Of a stretch of 64,000 nt of DNA, positions 33,690 to 46,204 are shown piece after piece. The notes below the pieces were generated by a model that was not told the origin of the DNA, did no database searches, and worked only from the letters and a program-made list of their open reading frames with translations. The translations under genes and the position numbers were made by a program. The stretch comes from Cryptomeria japonica (taxonomy: Eukaryota; Streptophyta; Pinopsida; Cupressales; Cupressaceae): contig NW_026729184.1 in the NCBI RefSeq assembly GCF_030272615.1, positions 90,802 to 154,801 of the forward strand, written 5' to 3'. The stretch's first letter is position 1; every line of letters begins with the position of its first letter.

Positions 33690-34523
33690 TGTCTATCAGG
33701 TTACCTAGATGCTATATGACCAAATTTATTGCAATTAAAACATTTGAAAGCTACTTTAACTTCATACTTACTTCCTACTAGACCTTTAGGCATCTTCCTT
33801 GCCAATAGTGCTTCATGTTCTTCAAGTTCTTCATTTTGTCTTCTCATATCTTCAAGTTCTTTTGCATAAAGTGTTTTCCAATCAGTTTTGTCAGATGATG
33901 ATGATGATGCTTTGAAAGCTAAATCAGTCTTCAAGAGGACCAAACTCTTCAAGCTCAAATGTAGAACATTTTCCAACCAAAGTATCTCTAGAAACTGATG
34001 TATTAGGCATTGTTCTTAACTCATTAATAGCAATCACTTTCATTTTGTAAGCCGGTGGCAAAGCTCTTAAAATTTTAGAGACAAATTCATCTCCATTTAA
34101 AGATCCTCCACAACATTGTATTCCTAAAATAATTTCATTAACTCTTTCCATAAATGCAGAAATTCATTCATCTTCTTCCATTTTTAAATTTTCATACCTG
34201 ACCTTGTAACATTCCAGTTTTGCAATTTTGACAGTGGTATCTCCTTCATTCAATGTTTCCATTTTATCCCAAATAGTTTTAGCAGTAGATCGATCTGATA
34301 ATGTCCTCAGAAGTGCTTCTCTTGCTTTGCAATCATTCTCCAAGTCCTTAACCAATGTTGGTAGATGAGGTTGATTCGGAGTAGGACCAACATATCCATT
34401 CTTAGTAACATCCCATATATCTCTTCGAATGCAATAAAGATGTGTTTCCATTCTGATCTTCCATATATCATAGTTAGTTCCATCAAGTTTCGGACTGTCC
34501 TTCCTAAAAATATTTGCTCGCAT
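33690..34523 (-). pseudogene. Copia-3 gag
   Basis: Starts at 34,523 with F-R-K-D-S-P-K-L-D-G-T-N-Y-D-I-W-K-I-R-M (the DGxNYxxWKxRM signature of Copia gag), followed by I-W-D-K-M-E-T-L-N-E-G-D and V-R-Y-E-N-L-K-M. It continues in 34,151-33,924 (E-R-V-N-E-I-I-L, V-S-K-I-L-R-A-L-P-P-A-Y) and 33,976-33,701 with a coiled coil, M-P-K-G-L-V-G-S-K, and the zinc knuckle C-F-N-C-N-K-F-G-H-I-A-S-R, whose last Cys is replaced by a stop. One stop and one shift before the knuckle. Confidence 0.88.
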
Positions 34524-34566
34524 AGGATCTCCTCAAGTTGTTAGGCTTCTGCAAAAAGAGGACTAA

Positions 34567-34578
34567 GCTCTAATACCA
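34567..34578 (-). other. Primer-binding site of Copia-3
   Basis: Minus strand TGGTATTAGAGC, one base off the initiator-Met PBS, two bases inside the 5' LTR edge. Confidence 0.88.
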
Positions 34579-34580
34579 AT

Positions 34581-35706
34581 TGTTAGGAACCAAGAAGGAC
34601 AACTGAGAGGGGGGGTGAATCAGTTGTAAACCAGTTATATATAAATTATAACCCAAATGAAAATTATTCCAACTTAAACTTAGTGCCAATAAACCAAACT
34701 TAAGTGTCGGTAAAATAGATTAAGAATTATAGCAATATCGGTTTAACTTAATGCATGAAACAGAAAGAGAAACAACATTCACAAGACATGACACAAAGAT
34801 TTTAACGTGGAAACCCTGTAAGGGGAAAAACTATGGTGGGAAACCTTACCCACAATCATATGATACTACTGCAGATACTAAGTGTATACAAATGGGGTTT
34901 GCACATGCAGAAAGGCCAACCACCTAGAGTTCACTGCTCAATCACAAAATAGGAGTCACACCGACTACAATTGGATGGTTAAATCCAATAACAATGTACT
35001 GCCTCAGAATAGCATCTGCAATGCTAGATTCAATACTGGTTTAAGCTCTGAACATGAGTGCCAAACACCTTCATAACCTTCCTTCAAGCTTCAGATAATG
35101 TCTGCGTGATTCACACAAGGATCTACTTATTTTTTCCTCTTCAATATTCACACACACTCATTCCATACCATGCCATGATCTTTAATAAGATCTTACAATC
35201 ATTTATACAAAACCTAAGACCTATACATGACGTCCACTCACCAAAGATATTACAATTAAATCAATTACAAATAAGTCTTAATGCAATACAATATGTCTTC
35301 TTCAATACGATATCCAATGAATGAACCATTTCCAAGACGTGTCATGCTGATTTGTAATAGATATCATGTACCGGTCCATAACCTAGACCTATATGTCGAT
35401 AAAGGCAAATCTATCAACCCAATTAGATCAATAAGCAAAACACCAAATCCAAACATCCAATCCATGTCTTCGACATAACCAAATGATCTTCAGATGATAA
35501 CAAGTCATCATCACTGTCGGTGAACAATATAATCTGTCGGTGAACATATACCGATGACTATGCATAAGCCACTAACCATGTCGGTTCAACAATAAACCAA
35601 TATAACCATAGTGTCAAATCAATGATGTAGACCTCCAAGAAGATAAGTGTTGACATGATTGACAAAACCAATGCAACACATGACAAAGCCATCCATAATA
35701 CCAACA
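34581..35706 (-). repeat. Copia-3 5' LTR
   Basis: 1,126 bp between TGTTAGGAACC (plus, left) and AATACCAACA (right; minus TGTTGGTATT). Contains the G-rich box GAGAGGGGGGGTGAATCAG near 34,605 and the AACGTGGAAACCCTGTAAGG block. Sequence directly right of it is block R, so the element inserted at the block edge or the junction is rearranged. Confidence 0.85.
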
Positions 35707-38192
35707 GAGAAAACAAGTATGAAGACTTCATGCTGACTACCAACTAATATCATTACCAATTAAAATTGTTAGAATTAATGAATCAATAACCAAGATATAA
35801 CTATTATTCATTATAATTACAAATGAAGAAATATATAATAAAACATTATTAAGCTAATACAAGCACAATCTAAATTTAATTGAATGAACAACTAAAGATC
35901 ATCCCCTCCGATCAAGTGGGCTCTACTATCTTTCAGGAGGGATCTAGAAGATGAGATATCAAAGAGCTCCCTACATTTTCCCTATAAAATTGGCCTCTTG
36001 AGGGGAAAACTATATAATTACAAAGATATTGAGAAGAAAAAATAGTTGATATCCAAATATTATAACTATAACTAATGGAAGAGTATCCTAATTATATATT
36101 TGTGCTCATTCTTAAACAAAATTGAAAATAAATAACTAAGTAAATCCAAAAAAATTAGTTAAATTGAAATTCATGGTTACAATCAATTCAAAATTACTGA
36201 AGACAAATCTATAATTGTCTATATATGATGAAGAGCACAAGAACAATGTCAATGGAATGAGACATTTCATAGTAGACAAAGACTATTTATAGGTTTTATG
36301 AGTAGTGCTACACATGGTTGGGACTAGAGGTTTCATAAGCCAATTGGTTTAAGAATGAAGTGTCTACTATAAGATTTATAATGCTAATAGAAAGACATCT
36401 AATTTGGCAAAGGGGAAAGATCTCCTGAGATTTCATTAGCTCTCTATTTTATAGGGAGTTCACTCATGCATGAATTAGCTAAAAATAATATATATATGAA
36501 TGCATAAAAGGAACAATTTCATCAATCAAGAAGAACATTCAGGCATAATTATAATTTTAATATTAATTAACTATTAAATTATTCATGGATCAAAAGAAAC
36601 TTATCAAACATGTATTTACTACCAATTTTTTTTAAATGGTTTTAACAAAGTCTTTGAAGTATGAAATTGAAACATCAAATATTTAAATGTTCAGTATATA
36701 TGTTTCATTTGATGATAGTCACCTAAAAAATATTGTCACTCTATCTTTAGATATTTCTCTTATGTTTCCTGCTTTAATTCTATAGTGATAGATTCTATTT
36801 ATATCTATGACTTCGCATATCTGACTCAGTCATCAATCTAGTTTTGACATCCTCAATATAGTATTATTTTAAATTCTCATTAGTTTAACTTTCACCAAAT
36901 ATCCATGGCTCTTGTACTTGAATGCTATATGATACCTAGTCCATCCTATTATCATTTGTCATAGTTTAGCACTAATTTGGAGATATTTGAGGACCATTTG
37001 AATAAATCATCATGGCAATCATCTAAATCTTTGGATTATATGAAATATTTAGAGACATACATTCTTCTTTTTGTTTATTCCTATTAGAATAGTAAGCTAT
37101 ATTTTTCACCTACCTTTATGGTGATATTTCTTCCCAATGAGAGAAATTTTGTTTAGTGTTCACCATTATCTCTAGCATCTAGTTTCAAAAATCTATGGAA
37201 ACTTCAAGACGGATTTTGACTGGAGATTTTTATGCGGTTCCTCTTCTCATCTTGGCTTTGGGAGGAAGAATTTCTTTAATTTATATGAAATTTTTCCTTC
37301 TCACCCTTGGGGGGTCACACAAACCTTCTCTCTTTTCTCTTCTACTAAAAGAATATTTATTCTACATTAGGTTAGAAGTATTCCTTGGGGAATAATAATG
37401 ATTCATCATGTATTCTCTTTTTTCACTTGTACATTTAGTTTACATTATTTTATTTTAGTGAGGAGTTTTATTTTTCATTAAATTTTATACTTTACTTTTA
37501 TGATGACAAATTTGCATGTGGTACCTAATATGACCTAGTAGTTTGAACCCATTATCATCATCTTTCTATACATTACTCCTTAAGCTGCACTTAAGGTTGG
37601 CGTTTTAGAGTAAACAATGACATTATTAAACTAGTTACCTTTTGGCTTACCTAGGAGACTCCTTTGCACTGGTTAAGTCTCCATTTAGGGACTTCTAATC
37701 TTTTTGTCTTGCCTCATATTTTTAAGAGAAATCACCATTTGAGAGAATAATTTCATGTGTATTTGATACATTTATAACATGTCTCATACACATGATACAT
37801 CATGGACACAATTCCTATTGAAGCATTCTAAATTGTACTCACCTACAATTTTGTCCTCACTTAGGCCTTGCAATGGCATTTCATCCTCTAAGGCTTGATT
37901 ACAACACTAATTATACTCACACCACCTATTCACCTCACATTCTCACCACATTTCTAGCTTGACCCTCTGTTTGGAGTCCTAACTTGTAGGACCAAGGACT
38001 ACCACACCCTAGTCGCAAATCAGGACCAAGACGTACAACACCATGGTCCTAAATCAGGACCAAGGCATATACACCTTGGACCTCATAGTTAGGCCCCAAA
38101 TTGGCCCCTCTTAATAGTCACCTAGTGAGGGTGGTAAATTAGATCCTATGTCAGCTTAGGTTAGAAATTTAATTTAAATTTTGACAAATAAG

Positions 38193-38200
38193 TATAAAAG
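38193..38200 (+). promoter_or_regulatory. TATA box of a probable LTR promoter
   Basis: TATAAAAG in an otherwise non-coding LTR-like segment, with a polyadenylation-type AATAAA about 230 bp downstream, the spacing of an LTR U3/R region. Confidence 0.4.
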
Positions 38201-38438
38201 GAGGTCTATTCATATCCTTTTAAACCTAATGAATTCAAGATTCCAATTACACTCTAGTAAATTTATGTGAGAATACCATCAATCCTCTATGAAGCATTGG
38301 AGATGACATTCATGTTCCATGTTTAATGAAGATAATCTACGTGGAATCCTAATACTTTGTGGAGACAAAAAAAAACTTCATTAAAGGTATATCATTAGAG
38401 TTTCAATCATTCTCAACCTTTCAATAAAAAGGAAAGTA

Positions 38439-39653
38439 TGTTGAATATACCAAACAACTCAGAGGGGGGTTGAATAAGTTGCCAATTAAAATATTTTACT
38501 TCTTCCACAAAGTAAGATCCAATAAACTAATTCTTGATTACCTAACCATAAGCTGATATAAGTATGAGAGAGCACACATATGAAACATACACATAAAACA
38601 CTAGATTTAATGTGAAAAACACAAGAATGAAAAAACCACAGAGAATGCTAATTATCAAGTAAAAGAAACCTATTAAGATGACATCGGTTAAAGTGATTTT
38701 TACAAATGGTGGCTCACTACCAAAATTCTCACTATAGGTGGGCTCATTGCCAAAAAGAAGAAGGAAAAAGAAAGAATCTACCACTATAGCATAACTGCCA
38801 CTAAACTGCAATGTTGGAAGAGACCTTTGGTTCTTTGTTTTCGATACCAAAGAACATCAGTACACAACCACACTGATCAACCACAACTACACACAACCTA
38901 ACAAATTTGCACCAACGCGAGAGAGACCTTTTTTTTCAATCAACTTATATCTATATTTGTTCATTACAATCATCCTTTGTTTATACTAATCTCTTTGAAT
39001 GAGAAGTATCCCAAGCTGGGAAAAGAATTTACCACAAGACAATTTGAAGTATTTCTATATAAAACATTCTTGTGGTTGAATGGAATAAGAAGTGAACCAC
39101 ACCACAATGAACTTCATTGACCAAAACAACACATTATCCATACGCCATAATAACAGGAGCAAAAATAAAACATTCAAGGTTGACTAGACTTGTGATGAAC
39201 ATATCTACAACCATATCTCTGGAGAACATCGTCACATCCCAAATCAAAATAACAAAGATAATGATATGAAAAACATAAATCCAAGATATCATCATCAAAA
39301 TTGAAAATGCATAGAAATGTAAAGCAATTCAAACACTGTCGAACATCATCATTACTATATACACTTCATTAGAACAACTTTTGAAGTTCCAGATCATAAG
39401 AATGACATTGCAAGGAAACATCCAACAACATACCAAAGATTCATTACTACAACTACAACATATTAGAAATACAAAGCACAAACCAATCACTGAAATCAAT
39501 ATGTTGACATCAATGATAACCATACTAACACACCATCAATTTCACATTGGCAACAAAGTATTTTACTATATTACTTCATTTATATTGTTAATTCAATTTC
39601 ATGGTTAGTTCCAAAACTAAGGTTTGACGTAAGACAAACCCCTATTCCTAACA
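38439..39653 (-). repeat. Copia-type LTR within the insertion
   Basis: 1.2 kb from TGTTGAATATACC to TTCCTAACA, followed by a purine tract on the minus strand (GAAAAGGGGAAATA). The G-rich box CAGAGGGGGGTTGAATAAG is at its left end as in the other LTRs. No pol remains next to it. Confidence 0.68.
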
Positions 39654-41449
39654 TATTTCCCCTTTTCACTATGTGTAGGAATAGATATAGAGTCACATTC
39701 AGGAGGATCGATAGGATTGACAAATAAAAATAGGTTCAAGTTTTGACCACGAAAAATTTGGAGGACCATGATGAATTGATACTACCTAGTCTTGAAAAAT
39801 TAGGTTAAAATTCTTGGAACATATATGAATCATCTTCTTCTACTCAAATACAGGTTGGTGTCATCGTATGACATTTGTAGCTCATTGTTTCTATCAAATT
39901 GTTTCAATAATTCATTATATTTCCCTAATCTTCAATAATTAAATTCAATTCAATTGAAGGAGGCCAAAGACCTATCAAAGGAGCCTAAAATTTCATCAAA
40001 ATGTTGGTCTATAAAGGTTAGATATGTTAGATTCTTCTCCTCCTTAATGTATTGGTAAATTAGGCTTGTTAGTGGTTTTATTTTCTTAATTTAACCCTAA
40101 ACCTATTTTTACACCAATACAACTACATTCATAAAGGATCCTAAAATTCTTAAATTATATCTTCTCATATCACCCCTCTTCTATATATTTAATTTGATGA
40201 TATGTAATTTATTCCCTTTTGGATTCACACTTATTGTATGAATATAATGCATTTTTTCACTTATTTCAAACCTAATGTATAAGTCATATCATGATTTTAC
40301 ATGACATATTAGGTTGTGAGAGTGAAATATTTAAGTGCAATAGTGTATGCACCCTAGAAATAGTATGCTTTGTGATACCAAGAACACTTTGGAGGTTATC
40401 TAAGTCATGGAGAAGGAATAATAACAAAGCCCATGTGCTTCCCTTTATAAGTATAGAGAGAATAACTATCTTATGTGCAAGTGTACAAAATTTTTAAGTT
40501 GTGGTCATTCCAATATAGCTCACAAAGGAAATAATTGTCTATAAATAATGCAATTTAAGAGTCACACAAGAAAGCTATACAAATAATAGGATAGGAAAGA
40601 CAAAGGAAAATAAGTTGAGAAAGTAGGTAGTAATGTTCATTTAACAGCACAAGTAAAGAACTATATGGCATGCCTACCCCTTAGAGCATATAATAAAATT
40701 GAAAGTATAATAATTTCAAGGTTATAGCTTTATTTTAATATTTCATTGAATCCAAAGAATATAACAAAATTAATATAGCATACAAGATCAAATAGTCAAC
40801 CATTCACATGAAAGTTGAGAGGATAAAATTTATCTCAAATGACTTTAATTATGGTTTGAGACAACAAGATTACTAAAATAATCATAAATGACCATATTTT
40901 TGCAATCTCTTCATACAATAAGAAATATGAATATTGTTAAAAAAATTGAGAGTAGTACCCTATGATTCCCTCCTCAAAACCGGATATCCAATTTCAAACA
41001 AAAAAATTAAAAAAAACAAAAATAAAATAAAAAGTTCATTCACATTGTCCCTCTTTTGATCAATACAAACCAATATGAAAATCATGATTTGAAAAACATA
41101 TTCACAAACTCATGTAAACTATCATATTCAATGTAATCACAAATTCCTTTTCTATTCAACTACATCCCAACAATATTTTTTCATTTTTGGTAGTTAAATT
41201 GTTGGAAAGTCCACCTCCTAGTATATTAAAAGAAAATAAAATAAAAGTCCATAAAATATGATTTGCGGAGCTAGAAAATTATCCTAGCTAACGAAAAATG
41301 GATCTACTACTGGATCCTAAATCTGCCTAGACATATAACAAATAAAAGTTTTGAGTTCCAAGGAGAGGATCCTCTACCCCCTCATATGTTTGATATCAAA
41401 TTAGGTGTTACAATTCATAATCCTCCTAAGAAAGGGGTCCTTTGATACA

Positions 41450-41965
41450 TTCAAGCTTGGGAGTGACCTCAGTGAAGATGTAAGGCTAAATGCCTATGTA
41501 CAATTCATGAGTGATGATGAAATTATAAATACCAGAGAGTTCAGGTAGTTCGTAATAAGAAATTTGGTAGATGAGCAATAAACAAGGAAGGGCATCAAGC
41601 TCAATGACCTAAGGGATGATGAAAGGTTGAGAATTAATGATGAGTTGTTGAAAGCTTCCAAAGAGAAATTCACTTTTATGACCCTTCAACTAGGCAGACA
41701 GATTGTAAAAATAAGTGTAGTATTCCTTTTGGAAGGATGGAATATCTCCTCTGCTATAATTTTTGATGAATTAAGGAGGAGACATGATATTGACTTGGAA
41801 GCAATTGATCCAATGCAGAGAGATAAGATGCTCTTAGGAGTGATTTTTGATGATCATCTTGATCAATTAGTTATTTGGTGTCTTCATCCTGTCACAAAGA
41901 GGCCAAGAATGAGTCATGAGATGGACCAATTATTTTGGGATTATTCCAGTCTTATTTTAATATAA
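41450..41965 (+). pseudogene. Unrecognised degenerate ORF in an insertion of block R copy B
   Basis: Plus-strand frame with two internal stops upstream and an open 112-codon end: V-Q-F-M-S-D-D-E-I near 41,500, then L-N-D-L-R-D-D-E-R-L, F-M-T-L-Q-L-G-R-Q-I-V, F-L-L-E-G-W-N-I-S-S-A-I-I-F-D-E-L-R-R-R-H, F-D-D-H-L-D-Q-L-V-I-W-C. The composition is protein-like (charged, even codon use), so it was probably coding, but I cannot name a family. It might be the N-terminal part of an element's accessory ORF such as that at 28,370-30,409. It ends where block R resumes. Confidence 0.45.
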
Positions 41966-42059
41966 TTTTTTTTTAAATATAAAATTTTCATAATATTTTA
42001 ATAATAAGTCAATTTAATAATACAGGTTTCTTGAATATTAGTTTATTACATATGAGAAA

Positions 42060-42810
42060 AATGACAAGTATTAAAGGACAAAACTCGTCATGTTTGGTGA
42101 ATGGGGTTTTACAAATCAATATACAACATAGTCGAATTTGAATAAGTTAAAAACTGATGTAAAGTCATTGTAAGCTGATCAAGGCCGGCCTTCATATTTA
42201 ATGGCTAATCTGTTCAAAGTCTTGGTAAATGCCGTCTGAAATTGAAGAGGGCCAAGCTCAGATGATGTGGAAAGCTTTATATTTATTTTATAATTGTTTC
42301 TGAGTTCAGCACAGATCAAAATGAAGATGCTTAGTTTGTCCCCTACTCTTGTTTTTCTCTGTAGTCAGAGCTTACCATTCATCACATATCATCAAGATGA
42401 TATTTAAAACCCTTAAGGGACAAAAACTTAGCGTATTGAATGGGTAATCCAAAATGATATTTAGAATGCCTGTATTAAAGTCTTGGTCAATGTCGGCTAA
42501 GATTTAATCGTATATTAGAAATCTGAACACTCATTACCTTCAGCGGCATAGACTTCTGACCATAACAATTGAGGGAGCTTGCAGTCAAAACAGAGATTTG
42601 GCAATCTTTTCCTTAGTTGTTTATGAGATCAAAAATTGGCTTTAGTTTGTGTTTTTCTGTCTACCCTCTCCTTAACGTTCATCACATCCCATCAAGATGA
42701 TAACCCGTTTTTCTAGAAGAAAAGGACGTTCATGGAGATTAGATCTCAATGGCATACGCAGGAGGACAATGACAATCTGATTTAGAATGGATATTACAAA
42801 ACTTTTGGTG
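42060..42810 (+). repeat. Promoter-like dispersed module, in block R copy B
   Basis: Landmarks as at 19,700-20,300, with an extra CATCACATATCATCAAGATG duplicate near 42,380 and TTCAGCGGCATAGACTTCTG near 42,540. Confidence 0.6.
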
Positions 42811-42929
42811 TTAAACAATATAATAAATTAATAAAAAAGGGAAAAAAAACTATAGTAATTTATAGTTGTGAAATGTAAGCTTAAGTAATTCTAATGTAAT
42901 GATGAAATTTATATATTTATATATTTTGG

Positions 42930-45410
42930 ATCATGTAGATCTAGTTTGGGATGGACATAGAGATCTACTGGGACTTTCTCTTGAGAGTACTTGAAGTGGC
43001 AACGATTCTTGGCTTTCTCATTATCTCATATAAGTAGATTAATTGCAGTATTAGAGGTTCCATTAATTAGGCCCATTCCTAATTATTTATGCAACATGAT
43101 AGTAAGCCTCAAGGCAAAATTCGAAGTGGTCAAACAAGTCTTTATTATCCACATGATGTACATACAAAAGATAGGAGATGTGCTCAAAAGTTTCTAGTGC
43201 TTGGTCATAAGCCACATGACTGTCTTGTTTGGCAAAGGGAGGAGAAAAGTGGAACGAAGAACTATCTTTAGACCTAAGTAAGAATGAAATATATATATTA
43301 GAACAAAAGAGGACCAAATATTTTCTAATATCATTACAGATGTACAACTCCTCTGAGAAAGTTGGGGTCATATATGGATGCACTACCAAGATTGCACTAT
43401 AGAATGATAAGAATGGAGGCGGCAAGGTCAGAGATAGAAGATAAATACTTCCAGCAACATATTAGAGGACTTAAATAATTCAAGTAGCATGGATTTGATT
43501 ATCTCTAAAGCTTTCTCTTTTCCTTCAAATTTTTCAAATTTTGAAATTTGCAGTTTCCAGCTTTTTTTTAATTTGTTGCTCCCTTTTGCTTTTCTCGAGT
43601 GTAATAAGGTTAAAAAGGAATATTTCTTGGATAAATCACAAATATTTGATCTCTCTGAAGATATTAAATTTTATCCTTCTTATTAAATGCATATTTTTTA
43701 TAAGAATTTGTAAGTTGCTCTCTATTAATGTGTATTTTAATAGGTCTATAGGGTTATCATACTTTTCAGCTTGATAAGGGAGATTGAGAAATGAAAAGGA
43801 GGTTTCTAGATCATCTCCAAAACCTACCACCAGTAGAGGAAGATAGAGGAATGTCTATTCTTGTCAAGGAACTCAAAAGGTTTTGTTTTTTTTCTTGTCG
43901 AGTGATTACCTAATTTTTTTATATTGTAAAAGGCTCGAAGCTTGTTGCATCCTCACTTTTTATATAAGAGGATAATCAAGGCCCTTTTTTCTTCTTCTTA
44001 TTATTTGACTTCTAAACACACTACTAACCTCAAAAAATTCTAATAGAGAAGCAAGTATATTGATTCACCAATGGTGAATAATATGCAAAAGAGCTCATAG
44101 TTTTTACAATACAGTACTATAATCAGTTACATGTCCTACTTGGAATAATCTTGCAAAGGATATGCATAAGTACTTTAGAATTATATAAACATATTGATTT
44201 CAAATTAAATGATTTCCAAGTTGTTCCTTTTACTTGTTATCCAGAATCTCATATGAATTAATGAAATTAAGGAATTTTTATTCATGTGTCTACACTATGT
44301 TATTGAGTTTGAATAAGTTTTAGTTTATTCTACAGTAGAAGATTAAAATTGCTTACTCTATTCAAAAGGATCCTATGTATAGAACAAGTATTAAGTTGCA
44401 ATTGGGAGATTCATTTCATGCTATGATTGATATCAAATATTAGTCATATTAGGCAAAAGATAGTGCAGAGTCTATACATTTATTATTGTAATAATGGTTC
44501 ATCTAGCCCAATGGATAAGGAATTGATCATGGTATTTTATTGTTAACTATGGCAAAAGGGAAAATTTTATCTACAATTCAATTAGAGATTTTATTTTATG
44601 AATTTCATTTTGAAAAATTAGGATAGTTAGTTCTCATAGTGACCAGAATATATAAAAAGGTGAAAGCTTCATCCTCAAGGTTTTAAAGTTTATTGAATCA
44701 CTCAATAGGCTATGAACATATCTATTACAGTATTGAACAAGTCATAAATATCAAGGATGCTATTAAAAGGGACAACCACCTAGGTCCTAGAGAGCATAAA
44801 GTGTAGAGAGATTGACTAGTTCCTTATCCCTAGTTATTACTATGTAAATTCGTCTACTAATCCAAGGCTTTGAAGATTAAGGTTGGCATCTCATAGAAGG
44901 ATTTAGGAGTAATCAGTTGGAAACACCAACACCCTACACACCCCTTCATATCACTTGGATATAAATGCCCATCCTTTGCTTGTCCTTTCTTCTCTATTAA
45001 ATTCTTTATAATATCTATGGTATCAAACTCAATACCAAATCTTAATTACCTAGCAAACAAACTTTGGAAATCTATCTTCTCCTACTGAGCTACCAAGAGG
45101 GAACCCCCAAAGTTGAGATCTCAGTCTATGCTTCATTTTGGTCCACCAAAGATGTGGCTCTAGATGTCAAATTTTCTACCATCTACTGCATTAAATTCAC
45201 CATTTTTTAAAATTTATTTATTGTCTCTCATTCTATTGAATGATGAATCTGGCACGATGTTCCATTAATAATCTCACATTTTGAAGAAAGAAATCAACCT
45301 CCACAATCTATTCAAATCACCTGAATGTAAATCTCAAAATTCACTAGTCATATCCCATCATCGATCTTCGACTCATCAATTTGATATTAAATTCATCACA
45401 TCATTATTAT
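42930..45410. other. Interval with weak gag-like trace and otherwise nothing recognised
   Basis: 43,089-43,271 on the plus strand reads Q-T-S-L-Y-Y-P-H-D, then R-R-C-A-Q-K-F-L-V-L-G-H-K-P-H-D-C, which vaguely suggests a decayed zinc-knuckle tail of a LINE ORF1. The rest (to 45,410) is AT-rich with no domain I can support. Confidence 0.35.
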
Positions 45411-45413
45411 CAC

Positions 45414-45425
45414 GCTCTGATACCA
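45414..45425 (-). other. Isolated initiator-Met PBS-like site
   Basis: Minus strand TGGTATCAGAGC, a full match to the canonical Copia primer-binding site. No LTR edge with TG...CA is apparent next to it. Confidence 0.4.
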
Positions 45426-45465
45426 ACCAATCTATCCAATCAACCATTCAAAATAAAAATTTAAC

Positions 45466-45680
45466 TTCACCACTTCAACCAAACAATCGTCTAAAAAAGC
45501 CACTTTAACTTTGCCATCCTACCAATCTAGTCAATACGCTAGAAAGGTAAGCCAACTTTGCCACCCCAGCCAAACAATTGTCTAAAAAAGACACCTTAAC
45601 TTTGTCACCCTGCCAGTCTAGTCAATGAACTAGAAAGGTAAGCCAACTTTGCCACCTCAGCAAATGGCCATCCAAAAAGG
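45466..45680. repeat. 91-bp tandem repeat, about 2.3 copies
   Basis: AAACAATCGTCTAAAAAAG at 45,481 and AAACAATTGTCTAAAAAAG at 45,572; TAGAAAGGTAAGCCAACTTT at 45,540 and 45,631. Period 91 bp. Confidence 0.9.
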
Positions 45681-45732
45681 CAACATGTCGTCATCATATC
45701 AACTAAAAATTAATATTCCTTTAACTTATCAT

Positions 45733-46140
45733 TCAATTTCAGAAGCTCGCTTGGATAAATTATCTACCCAATCATTCACTTCTCTATAAATGTGGCTTAT
45801 TTTTAAATCTTTGAATTTTCTAATTAATTCCTTAATCGAATGTAGCCATCATGCTAGCATCCAATTAGGAGTATGGCTCATTCAAATTGCATTCATTGAT
45901 ATCATTGAGTCACCTTCCAAATGAAATTTCTTAGTCCCCATCTTTAACCCCATTTGTAGCCCAAGTAGTATTACTCTAAATTTTTCCATGTTATTGGTAG
46001 TCTCCTCCAGGGCCCTAAAATTTTCAACAATAATATTATCATTCTCATCCCTAGAAATACATCCAACTCCTCCCAGACCAGGGTTACCCTTGGTTGCCCA
46101 ATAGAAAATTTATTTTGACCCATCTAGGTTCTAGGGCCTT
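45733..46140 (-). pseudogene. LINE RNase H relic
   Basis: Minus strand: T-K-G-N-P-G-L-G-G-V-G-C-I-S-R-D, then F-H-L-E-G-D-S-M-I-S-M-N-A-I, W-M-L-A, and I-Y-R-E-V-N-D-W-V-D-N-L-S-K, the RNase H fold of LINE ORF2 (GNPGxGGxGxxxRD, xxExDSxxxxxxI, VxREVNxxADxLAK). The first catalytic Asp block is lost (F-Y-W-A in its place), and two stops are present. It is a different LINE family from that at 4,517. Confidence 0.78.
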
Positions 46141-46204
46141 CCACTTAGTCTCAATCTTGGAGGAGGAAGGGTTATTAACTAGCCCAAGCCCATTAGCAAG
46201 GGAA

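Larger units (their letters stand above)
37819..40122 (+). mobile_element. LTR-type insertion in block R copy B, itself split by a Copia-type LTR
   Basis: Relative to copy A (18,100-18,130) about 2.3 kb is added. The first 620 bp (TGAAGCATTCTAAATTG onward) look like an LTR: TATAAAAG at 38,193 and an AATAAA near 38,422, with the phrase AATCAGGACCAAG twice near 38,020-38,075. The remainder right of 39,653 is non-coding. Ends and target duplication are not certain. Confidence 0.55.
35712..42930 (+). repeat. Block R, copy B (two insertions)
   Basis: Co-linear with copy A (11,750-12,440 plus 16,669-20,440). It holds the empty Copia-1 site at 36,363-36,367, and is broken by insertions at 37,819-40,122 and 41,190-41,942. 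The second insertion also coincides with loss of about 460 bp that copy A and copy C share (19,115-19,575 in A). Confidence 0.8.

Noticed and set aside
27181-35706. LTRs 27,181-28,105 and 34,581-35,706 as the two LTRs of one element
   Set aside because: They share only short conserved blocks, differ by 200 bp in length, and the flanking 5-mers (GTTCC and GAGAA) do not match.
44490-44540. CATCTAGCCCAATGGATAAGG, resembling the A-box half of a tRNA-Arg gene
   Set aside because: No matching acceptor stem, anticodon arm or B box (GGTTCGAATCC) follows, so neither a tRNA gene nor a SINE head can be supported.
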